Shown piece after piece: positions 24,101 through 33,828 of a stretch of 59,395 nucleotides of DNA. A program made the position numbers and the translations under genes. Location: assembly GCA_001953115.1 (NCBI GenBank), contig LSSL01007638.1:1-59395 (forward strand). The letters are read 5' to 3'. The stretch is from Smittium mucronatum. Its lineage: Eukaryota > Kickxellomycota > Harpellomycetes > Harpellales > Legeriomycetaceae. Under the pieces are notes generated by a model, which ran no database searches, was not told where the DNA came from, and worked only from the letters and a program-made list of their open reading frames with translations. Position 1 is the first letter of the stretch. Each line of letters opens with the position of its first letter.

Positions 24101-26229
24101 TTGGGAATCTTTCATAGGCTGATCCTCATTGATCTTTGATCTCCGCTTATTAGGAATAACTTCTTGAATTGGAGCAGCCCTTTTTTTCTTATTAATGTTT
24201 TTCAAGCTAGGAGACTCGGTGACTGGATTTAATTTATGCCCAGAAATTTTGACATCGGGTGAATGCGGTCTTTGATTAGGATATTCAAAGGTGGGATACA
24301 CGTTTTCATCTACTACAGGGGTGAAACTTCCGAGGGGAGGTAGCTGGGAATTAATTTTATTTGAAGGAGGCTCAAAATCGACAACTTGATGAGGTTTTAA
24401 TTCATGTTGAGGAGGCGCCTGCATTTGATGTCGAGGAGCGTCACTTTGATATTGGTTAACTATTTGAGATTTATCCGGAAGAAATAATTTAAACTCTTCA
24501 AGTAAATCTTCGTCATCAGAAAAAAGAATGCGTATTTTCTCATATACATTGGCTATGGGTTCGCCATCGCGCTGGTAGGAATTTAAAATATCCAAAAATT
24601 CTCCGTATCTTTCAGAGTCATTTGAAAAACGGGTCTTGATTTTATTAACAAAACTGATTGCATGATTGAATTCAATGGGGTTCTGGTTTTGTGGATACAT
24701 TACATTCCCTGGATTGTTGTAGTTATATGGAGATTTCATTTGCTCAGAGCTTTCAAAACTACTGATGCTTCTCGGAGCATCGACATTCTCTCGAGTGAGG
24801 TTAGGTTTAATGGAGGAAATTGAGTTGGAGTGAGGATCGGTTTTAGATTGGGGTTTGATGTTAGCTTTTTTTAACTGAATTTCGGCGGGTTGTGAAATTA
24901 CAGGGTGTGAAGGTATTGGCTTAGGGATATCATTTTGATGGTAAACGTTGGTGTTATTTGATGGGGTTGTTACCCTTACAGGGGCGTAAGGGTTTTCAGA
25001 ACATTCAATTAGATAGCCTGGAGGAAGGAAGGTGTTGAAACCCTGAATTAGGATGGGATGACCAGCAAAAAGAGCAGAAACCCTGTCAATTACACCAGGG
25101 GTGTCAATATCATTACTTTTAAAATCTTTCATTATACCAAGAAATTGATTATATATTTCAGGTTGATTATGAAATTGAAATTTTACTAAATCCAAATAGG
25201 ACATAGCATCTTTGACGTTTATGGGCTTTCCGTCCGAAAGATTGGGATCCTGTTCTTCTTCAAAAGGCTCTGAAAGAACAGATCCATGTGTAACCGGATT
25301 AATGGTATTGATAGAGGAAATAGGCATTCCTCTACTAGAGGGGATTCTAGGGTAATGGCTTTGGGGGGGAAAATCTTTGTGTTGATCGGGGGAGGGTATT
25401 GGAGGTCTATTTTTCAATTTTGGTTGTTTCTTTGGGGGATTCGCATTACGCCAAGTGATTGGGTATTTTGAAGGATGTGACTGATCGTTAGGAGGTGGTG
25501 CATTTGAAGAGATATTTGGATTAGTATCTTGAGAATGGGTGTTAGTTTCGTAAACACTGTAAACCTGTCTAGGCGGAATGTGTGAGTATTCGGATTGACC
25601 AGATAACTTTTTTGGTGGAATTTCGGAATCTACATTTGGATGGTGACTTGCCTGATAAATTCTGTTTGAAGATTTAAAATCGTTTTGATGATAATCGGAA
25701 GAAATGCGATATTCATCAATATTAGGAGTATGATACATTTGATGGTCATAGATTTTAGAATGACCTTGTTTGTGACTCATTTGTGCAGGTTCATGATATC
25801 CCGATCCATAGGGATACGATTGGTGCATCGGGTAAGAATCAGGAGGGGGATCCGACTCATGATAAGGAGGATTTTTATACTGGTATTGAGGGGGATTTGT
25901 CAAAATCGGGCTTTTTAATTGATAAAATGGAAAAAAAGAAAATGGATTATTTATATGAAACAAAGTCTAGGCCCAAAATAATCTAACATCTAATACTAAT
26001 AAAAAAAACAAGCAAAATTTAGTCTAAATCAAAGGACTAACCTTTCTTTATTTGCGCTTTTGTGAACAGATTTACTATTGTACTGGAAATGAGGGTCTGA
26101 ATAATTTGATATTTTTTGATTATTGGGACTATTGAAACCAATACTAGCTGCGGGCTGAGATCCCTCATTTTTGCTGTATCCGTCACGAGAGACACTATCA
26201 ATAGACTTGATATTGTCAGGATAATCCAT
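21113..26229 (-). CDS. SIN3: SIN3-type transcriptional co-repressor
   Basis: The large exon runs 25910-21113 and a first exon runs 26229-26042, giving about 1661 residues. SIN3 is the scaffold of Rpd3-type histone deacetylase complexes in the nucleus. Domains by eye: Pro/Ser/His/Tyr-rich N-terminus; PAH1 about 293-365 (NVKDAMSYLDLVKFQF); PAH2 about 471-545 (AISFVNKIKTRF); PAH3 about 681-745 (FFEKVKQYL); then the HDAC-interaction domain about 791-1000 (CKSYGPSYKLL, LNDSWVSYPIWASEES, with FNTHPLVAVTVILKRL further on). A Ser/Asn-rich linker and a Sin3 C-terminal region follow, the latter with VEYDLSTIDYYSLMLELV. The splice model uses donor GTTAGT at 26041 and acceptor AAAAAG ending at 25911; it restores phase (AG+C). 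The acceptor has A at -3 and is not ideal, so the exact N-terminus is uncertain. The body of the gene is one uninterrupted 4.8-kb exon. Confidence 0.92.
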
Positions 26230-27029
26230 TACTTTTGGTTAAAATGATAGATAATAATGAGTTGAGATACAGAGGACGGATAACTGGGATGGTGAGGTCA
26301 TTTACTCCGAAAGGAAATCTTTGTTTTCAGCCAGATATCCGTTTTCATTCACTGGCTCTACAAAAGTGTTAGTTAAAAAAGCACGCCTCGGATTTTAGCG
26401 AATCACGCATACATATGTCTCTTTTTCACCCTTTTTCTCATAATCAATTCAATTTGCCGCTTTCCTGACTTATTGTTAGATTCCAGCGAATGCGCATCGT
26501 TTCATTTTTAGACACATAAATCACCAATGATTAAGCTTTTACTGGTAGTTATATTTCCTGAAAAGGCATTAATTTATTTGCAAAACTATCCCAGCCAAAT
26601 AATCAACTTGTTAATTTCAGGCTGGCTTGAAAGTTTAATTCATTGGATCTACAAGAGAAACATGAATAAATGTTACTCGTAGACTATGAAATATTTAGCC
26701 AGTAGCAGCTGCAAATTAGATTTCAAATTACCTGTATTTTTTACAAAAATCTGAAAATAAAAGCGGTTTACGCGAAGTTACTATAATCCAATAGCATCAA
26801 TTTATTAAACTGTTTGGGTGTAGTAATTTTAACTGAAATAGTAAAATGATATTTTCTTTAAAGATCTCACTTGTTTGAAAGATTAGCTAGTAAAAAACGG
26901 CAAACTTAGACGATTTATACATAATTAAGTAAATCGATACAAACCTCATATTTTTATTCACGTCCATTTGGGTGATTCTATTTGAGAGCGGACACTTCTC
27001 AATTAAAATTTTGCTACTTTACTAATTTT

Positions 27030-27275
27030 TTTATTCAGAATTTGCTTCTTTCCTAATTTGAAAAAACCAACGCTTTAAAATGTATAAAGTTATTGGTTAA
27101 TCTTGAATTGAATCTACAAAATAAAATTTCTATTGGCTAAATGTGGAAGTTTTATTAAAGCTAGCATGTCTTTGTATATTTATTGGCTTGGTGTCGATTA
27201 AATTTCAATTTAGCCAATGGCTTACATTATAAAAAAAAGTCTAGCCTTGAAAAGAATCTTCCAAACAAATAGAGA
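27030..27275. repeat. Diverged direct repeat, copy A (GCCAAT-rich block)
   Basis: The same order of words is found in both copies: CTTTCCTAATTTG, then TATTGGxTAATC, ATTGGC followed by TTTTATTA, a second ATTGGCTTG, and GCCAATGG followed by TTTACAT or CTTACAT and AAAAAGTCT. In this copy the motifs fall at 27092, 27132, 27182 and 27213. The offset to copy B is 453-456 bp at each motif. Confidence 0.75.
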
Positions 27276-27674
27276 TTTCTGTGCAAATTTAAACAAATTA
27301 ATGCAATAAGATTACATTTTTTTATTGGAATTTTTCATTTTGAACAACAAATCAGAAACGCCGAATTGATTTATGTTCTACCAAATCCAAAAAACTCGTT
27401 AATTTTGAGTAAAGTAGATATTACACGATTTTTAGGTGAAATACCAACGCAATACGGGAAGTTCTCTTTGGGTGCAGACGCTTTCCTACTAATTTTTACT
27501 ACTTTCCTAATTTGGAAATATTTCGTTAAGAACTAGATAAAACTATTGGCTAATCTAGAACTAAAATTACAAAAAGAAATCATCTATTGGCAAAACAATG
27601 AAATTTTATTAGCATAAGTACATTTTTTTCCATTTATATTGGCTTGATGGTAATTAAATTTTTCTGTGGCCAAT
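27092..27674. promoter_or_regulatory. Cluster of ATTGGC/GCCAAT (CCAAT-box-like) motifs upstream of SIN3
   Basis: Seven exact ATTGGC/GCCAAT hexamers (27132, 27182, 27213, 27545, 27586, 27638, 27669) and one near match (27092) fall within 600 bp, far denser than expected in AT-rich DNA. The core matches the HAP/NF-Y CCAAT box. The cluster is about 0.9-1.45 kb upstream of the SIN3 ATG, so its target is uncertain. Confidence 0.4.
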
Positions 27675-27730
27675 GGTTTACATAGGAAAAAAAAGTCTGG
27701 ACTTCAAAAGAATCACCCATATAAACCTTT
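27485..27730. repeat. Diverged direct repeat, copy B (GCCAAT-rich block)
   Basis: This copy has its motifs at 27545, 27586, 27638 and 27669. The inverted pair ATTGGC...GCCAAT keeps the same 31-bp start-to-start spacing as in copy A (27182/27213 and 27638/27669), although the sequence between has drifted. Confidence 0.75.
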
Positions 27731-28142
27731 TTTAAATATAAGATAAACTAAAAAAGCAAATACGCAAAGCTTTTATCTTGCATATATGTTGTTATCGTGG
27801 GAAAAAACTCGCTTTCAAAGATAATAGAAATGCTGGAATATTTTATCATTATATTTATTATTATTAAATTGAAAGTTTAAATATTTGTCTTTAAGTGCTG
27901 TTGATTGTGAATTTTTTCTTTATAAGATTCAAGATATACCTTCACGTGACATTTTTAAAGCGACATTCATGAAGTTATTTATGTTTTTAATTAAATATTT
28001 TTTAATTTGCCATTCTTTCATACCATGAAATTAGTATAATTCATCCCCTCACTCACATGCTCTAATTTTACAAAATTTTCCCATTTTATTATTTACACTT
28101 AAATTCAACGTATATTTATTTATTTATTGGCGTTAACAATAA

Positions 28143-28187
28143 GACAAAATGTCGAAAAAAAAGATGAAATGCTGAAAAATCCGCAAA
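28143..28187 (+). repeat. Probable left terminal inverted repeat of the MULE
   Basis: It starts with GACAAAATGTCG and is the inverse of 30994-31038, with about 73% identity by eye. It may continue inward through the AAAATCCGCA words. Confidence 0.5.
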
Positions 28188-28506
28188 TTCTCTAAAAAAT
28201 AGTTGCATTTAATTAGAGCCAGCAATTTTCACCCGCGAATTTAATAAAAAATCCGCAAAAAAAAAAATATTATAATCGGCTGAATTTTTTTTACCGTGTT
28301 ATATTTAATTTCTTTTGAAATTGATAATGAAATAAATCAAAAATACACTACAAATCAAATATCAATTTTGAAATATATTCGAAATTAATAAAATATAAAA
28401 CAATGGAAACCTTTGTCCCTAAAATACCTTATTATTTTAGATAGTTATAGGTGATAACTTTCTTATAGCTTATAATAAACTTTTTTTAAACCAGAATCTC
28501 AAAAAA

Positions 28507-29700
28507 ATGGATAAGTGGAAAGAAGAAATTTTTGATTTGAATCAAATTGAATCTATAAAGCGGAACTGGCGCATACCGAAAAACAGTACGCTGAAAAAAT
28601 ACAATGTTACCTGTTACCATTGTAAGAAAAAAAAAAATACATGAAACGCGGTAATGAAAATAGAAAGAAATCAATTTTCTTGTGTAAAAAAAAAGTACAT
28701 TTCAAACACACATTGCGATTATTGCTACTAAATATTTCATCCATATCTTTATCTAATGAAATTAGCGGGTTTTATTTTGGCGTTCGAAAACCATGGGAAA
28801 TAATAATAATCCTTACAGACCAATAAATTGAGGTTTATTATAGAAAGATTTATACTTCAGTATCTTATATAAACCAAAAAATAAAATAAATAGAAATTTA
28901 GGTTTCGCTAAACTGAATGAAATATGCAAAAGGGTAAAAATAAATCACAAATATGCAACGATTTGGTTATAAATTAAATAATTATTCAGGGAAATACCAA
29001 AGTATTAATAATAACTAAAAAGCTTATTGAAAGGCTTAAAGTGACATCAGTCATACATATGGATGCTAAATACAGGTTAAAAGATATTGGTTATCCTGTG
29101 TTTATTGTAGAGGTAAGTGAAAATGATATCAAAGTATTTCCTGTTGCGCTTGGTATAGTCGATAATTTGAGTGAGAGTTCATTTTTATGGAACTTCTAAA
29201 AAATAAAAGAGATTATAGAAATAAAAGGATATAATTTCAAAATCAAAAATTTAATTGCCGATTCTGCACCAAGTATAACCAGTGCTATAAAAAAAATTCA
29301 ACCCTCAAACTATCAGAATAAACTGTTGGGCACACAAAAAAATAAATGTGGTAAATAATAGTTCATAATTGAAATCCCAACTCAGCGAAAGTATAAAAAA
29401 TGATGTTTAAAATACAAAATCCACAAAATAGAGAGTTTTTTGAGTTATATTGGGATCTTTTTATGAAAAAATACCAGAAGTTTGAGGGGAAAAAGTTTCT
29501 TATGGATTTTTCACACCAAAAAAAAACTTTAATTGGTATGAAGGGGCTGTAATTTTCGTACCGAACACGAACAACTGCCTTGAAAGATTCAACTTGACTC
29601 TTAAAACTAAATATTTTGATTGTAAATCTTTAAAAATCTCAGAAATTATTCCAAAATTTGTTGAAATATGAAAGATTTAGAAAAAGATAACCCGCATAAA
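28507..29700 (+). pseudogene. MULE transposase remnant (zinc finger, DDE core, CWAH and NNxxERFN motifs)
   Basis: Translated in pieces, the plus strand shows the order expected of a MULE transposase. First comes an ATG at 28507 and a CYHC...C...HC zinc-finger-like segment, interrupted by TGA at 28642. Next, at about 29041-29290, is the catalytic core with VIHMDAKYRLKDIGYPVFIV (first Asp at 29062) and LIADSAPSITSAI (second Asp). Then INCWAH follows near 29318 in a different frame, and last NWYEGAVIFVPNTNN with LERFN (third acidic residue, Glu at about 29582). Defects include a TAA near 29198, a frameshift between about 29290 and 29320, and several stops around 29350-29450. The family assignment is solid from the motif order; the gene is dead. 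Confidence 0.78.
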
Positions 29701-30993
29701 ATCTCCAATTTTTTATATTCATCTAAAGATATTTCCGAATATCATGGATAGCTACATTTTTTTAATAGAAAAGACTGAATATCAGTACAATTTATTTTAA
29801 CTAATAGAGATATAGTTGAAGAAGAACTTATAAATAGAATCAGTTCCAGCAATTACATCAGTTTTAGTCAGATCAACGAAGATTTGTGAAGAGCTTCAAT
29901 TTTAACAGTCAATAAGAACATTATATGCTTCAAAGACATAAAATTTTCATGTATAGCTTTTTTAAAAGAGATATAAATTTTTATACATTTATTCGTATTT
30001 TAATGATAAAAAAACGCTCAGTGTGATAGATTCAGAATTAATTAGTGAAAAAAGGAAGAGAGATAGAAGAGGCAAAATAAAAAAGAATATTAGTATTCTT
30101 AAAGATTAAATCAATCAATGAAAATTGATTAAATATTTTCAGCTATTACTAACATCATTTTTATTCAGTATAAATTAAATACTATAACAAAAGTTTTTTG
30201 AATAAAAGTATATACAAAAAATAATCATCTAAAAATTTATTATAATTTTGTTAATATAAATAACTAGTCGTTATAAAATTTAATTTTAAATACCTATGTT
30301 TTATCGTTATTAAATGGATATCATAATGGTATAAATTTTACAAAGGGTGGGTCATTAATAATGAAAATTTTAAATATAGGCTACTGATTTATTATGATCT
30401 ATAATATATATTACTCTTAACAATTTTTTGTTTAAACTTTAAAAGCTTCAATAGTACTAGATATATAAAAAACAAAGCTTTTAAAAAAAATATTTATAAA
30501 GTGTATATTTAAATTTAATTACCTTTGGTTTTTCGATGATTTATTTAGATTATATAGTCGTATTTTCTTTGTTAATATGAACAGTAAAATTTGATTCCTT
30601 TAAAATCGCTGAAAATCTTCCTCCACTATATCTCTCATTTGATTCTTGGAGTAAGTATTATCTTTTTATGTAATATGAGATGAGTATGTATTAGGTTTTA
30701 TAACAGGGGATATGTGTTTATATATATTTGACAGAAAGTTTCAAAAAGTAAAAAAACTCCACAAAACTATCAATTCAATGATCCGAAACCATAAATTTAC
30801 ATTGAATTATTATTAGAAAATCATTTTACTCATTTTAATAAAACGATTTTTTTTATTTTTAAGAAAAATGAATAAAGATATTTCATGAAAATTAGAGCCA
30901 ATGGTTTAAATAAACTAATTTCTGCGGATTTTTAAAGAAATTTTTGGATTGTATTAAGTGGGAAAAGCGAATAGTGTCTAATCAATTTATTTT

Positions 30994-31038
30994 TTTGCGT
31001 TTTATTCGTCATTATGTCTTACTTTTTAACATTTTGTC
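30994..31038 (-). repeat. Probable right terminal inverted repeat of the MULE
   Basis: Read on the minus strand from 31038 it begins GACAAAATGT and matches the left terminus 28143-28187 at about 33 of 45 positions. Confidence 0.5.
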
Positions 31039-31306
31039 GAGAAGATGTATTTAACCTTTATTTTTTATATAAATCACAATCCTTAATTCAAATTTTAATG
31101 ATCTAGAAATACATTGAAAAATGAAAAAAGGAGAAAGCTAATATGTTTCATTTATATATTAATACTATCATGCTGATGGCTTTATAAACATTTCGATTCT
31201 ATTTAAACAGTTTTACAGCGTTCTTTAAAATTAGTCATATAAAAGGGGTTCATATATGAATTTAAAAAATATATGGGATATTTTTTGGTAATTCCTGATT
31301 TTATAT

Positions 31307-31334
31307 ACTTATAACCTACTTATAACCTACTTAT
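31307..31334. repeat. 11-bp tandem repeat, about 2.5 copies
   Basis: The unit ACTTATAACCT occurs twice without mismatch, followed by a partial third copy. Confidence 0.8.
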
Positions 31335-33239
31335 CCCATTTTAAAACTAATAAAAAAATTATATTTTGGATTTTTAGTATATTGAGAATCACAAAAAAAA
31401 TAGTAATAATTCGGCTATGTTGTATTCGTTTTTTTTCCTTGATTTAAGTTTTAGGGTTTTAAAATTTGGAGGTTAAGAAATTATCTGCAGATAGAAAACA
31501 GATATTAATATGTGCTGATCCATTTTTAGTTGAAAATATAGAGGAACATTTAGTTTTTTATCTCATTCATTGGGTTTTATCTAAACTTCTCATATTATTT
31601 TCGATGCACCTCATTTTGAAACACCAATGTTCACATTAAGAGTTATTCAGGCACTATTAAAAGGGGATTAGGTCATTTAAAATCTAAATAATACCTATTA
31701 GACACACTATTATTATATCGACTAAAACCATTGATGTATAAAATGTTATAAAACCAATATCCAACGAGAATTTTTTTTTAATTTTTGCATAAAATTGTCT
31801 AAATTTGATTAAAATTAATATCTTGTTATTTTATCTTTTATCCATAATCGAAATCTGTATAAATATACTCTATTATGCGCTTTTAATTTTTTTTAGCCTA
31901 ATTTTTAATAAAAATTACTATTAAGACCTTTTAATTTTTTCAGTGAAATTTTTCTATCCAATTTTTTCCTCATATATCTTGTTCTTTATATCTTATTAAA
32001 ATTAATTATGTCCAAAAATAAAATGAATTTAATTGTTAAAATTGAATTATTTATAAAAATTTAAAATATTACTAATAAAAAAAATTCTTGACTTGAATAT
32101 ACAAAATTAAATCAATAAAAAATACTCATCCATTTTTATTTCTTCTGGTATTATTAAATTTTTAAGCCTTTTATTATTAATAAAAACCAAGGATACGATT
32201 CACTAATACAAGATATTCTTCAAATTAATATATTCTATTATTTGGATAAACACTTAAATCATTAATTTTCGCCTGGAACTTCTTTGTGAAAATATTTAGC
32301 TATTTTTAATTACTTTTTTAAAAAAATTTAAATAAAGAATGAAAATTATCTTATAGATACAAATTAATTCTGATGAAAAATATTTTAACAGAATTTCTTT
32401 AATTGAAGATAAAATTAACTGAAACCCTATTTTAAAATACAATGTTTCTTAATTCATTAAAATGATCTTTTTAATCCTTTATTATTAAAAAACCTATCTG
32501 AAATCCCAAAGCCATTTCAAGTCTTTGTTTAGATATAAATAAAATCCTTATACTATTGATCTTATTTCTTGATTAATTTTTTATCATTGATTTCCAGCCC
32601 TAATTCCAACATTCTCTTTTAAATTTCCCATGACTTTTTTGAAAAGTTCTCATACAATCTTCTTATAACTTTATTTTTTGGTTTGAAACCCCCAGTATTT
32701 ATAATTCAGATGAATGTAAATATGCTTTGTACATCCTGTACTCAACAATTTCCAGGTAGTAATATATCTTCATATTATCCAAACATTTGAATTTTTTTTT
32801 TTGCAATAATATTGAGTGAATATATACTTATTTAGGAAATAATTTGTCATTAAACTACTATTTTCAGCTTCTTCTATTATGATCTGCTTATATCATATTC
32901 TGTAAATCCACTCAGTCATCTTTTTCGAAAAATTAACCATTTAAAAACTTAACTTTTGGAAAAGCTTAACCCATCCTGGGCCAAATTTGTTTATCACTCC
33001 TATTTGCATATATTAAAACTTTCAATTGGAATAATTTCTTGATATACCTAATAATGCATAAATATTATCTTTACAATTATAGAATTGGGTAAAAAAGAGA
33101 GCCGTATATTTACTATTGATCCTGAAAGGTTAAAAGGATATTATTTAATAAATTAGTTTCATAATATCGTTACTTCTGAGTGTCTGACGTTTCTTTATGT
33201 GTACTTTGATATTTTTTTGAAAAAAATCAAATAAAATAA

Positions 33240-33524
33240 GCCAATAGAAGTTTTAGTTTTAAATTGTTTATTTTAGCGATAATGCTTTATTTCTAGTTAT
33301 TTGTCCATCAATCAAGAGGCCCAATTGTTTTTTTCCCATTGGGTTGTTTAAGTAGGTCTTTGCTAGTGTCTATTCTATTTGTTGGTTTTGTTTGGATTTA
33401 CTGAGTAAAATATAGTTTTTGGATATAAGTTTATTTAGGTTTGTTGTTTAATTGAAAATAGCCAATAAATGTCAAGATCAATTTACTTTGCTGGCCAAAT
33501 GATCCAAAATCCTTTCTGGCCAAT
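33240..33524. promoter_or_regulatory. Three GCCAAT motifs upstream of KAP114
   Basis: GCCAAT hexamers at 33240, 33461 and 33519 (plus a GGCCAAA near-match at 33493) lie 300-590 bp before the KAP114 ATG, all in the same orientation. They fit the CCAAT-box core. Confidence 0.4.
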
Positions 33525-33608
33525 GACCCTTCCAAATACAGACAATATACAAATGTGACATAATTTCGGAATATTCATAAACTTGATCATAAACGCAAAC
33601 TTATAATT

Positions 33609-33629
33609 GGGGGGGGGGGTTTTTTTTTT
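33609..33629. repeat. G11 followed by T10
   Basis: Eleven G are immediately followed by ten T, about 200 bp upstream of the KAP114 start codon. Confidence 0.95.
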
Positions 33630-33729
33630 GGTCGTCAAATAGAAAATGGTAAATTTAGGAAGTAGTTCAACGATAATATTGAGCCCTGGAAGGATTAAAA
33701 GAGTATATAATTTTTCAACATAGCCTTTC

Positions 33730-33736
33730 TATATAA
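33730..33736 (+). promoter_or_regulatory. TATA-like element of KAP114
   Basis: TATATAA followed by GCGC lies about 95 bp upstream of the KAP114 ATG, at a plausible distance for a core promoter. In AT-rich DNA such matches are common, so this is tentative. Confidence 0.35.
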
Positions 33737-33828
33737 GCGCAAATACCTATATATTTTTTATCTTATCCGTTTTCCACCTCTCACCACTTCTGATATCGCC
33801 TTATATTTGATAAAACAATATTCAAATT

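Larger units (their letters stand above)
26230..28130. other. Upstream region of SIN3 with a duplicated block
   Basis: The stretch is intergenic and moderately AT-rich. It contains two diverged direct copies of a block of about 240 bp (near 27030-27275 and 27485-27730), each carrying several ATTGGC/GCCAAT motifs. No open frame or RNA gene is supported. Confidence 0.6.
28143..31038 (+). mobile_element. Decayed Mutator-like (MULE) DNA transposon
   Basis: The probable left terminus at 28143-28187 and right terminus at 30994-31038 are inverted copies. Both begin GACAAAATGT, and an ungapped alignment of 45 positions matches at about 33. Both ends also carry an AAAATCCGC-type word in inverted orientation (near 28170 and 28250 on the left, near 30925 on the right). 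Between them lies a broken MULE transposase reading left to right. I could not recognise the 8-10 bp target duplication expected of MULEs, so the outer ends are approximate. The element is about 2.9 kb and clearly inactive. Confidence 0.65.
31039..33828. other. AT-rich intergenic region upstream of KAP114
   Basis: No gene is supported. It contains a short tandem repeat at 31307-31334, a G11/T10 tract at 33609-33629, three GCCAAT hexamers between 33240 and 33524 and a TATA-like element at 33730-33736. The last 350 bp are less AT-rich and probably form the KAP114 promoter. Confidence 0.55.

Noticed and set aside
28210..30907. Shared word ATTAGAGCCA near both ends of the MULE, in direct orientation
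   Set aside because: It is too short, lies inside the proposed termini and is not inverted, so it is neither a TIR nor a convincing target duplication.
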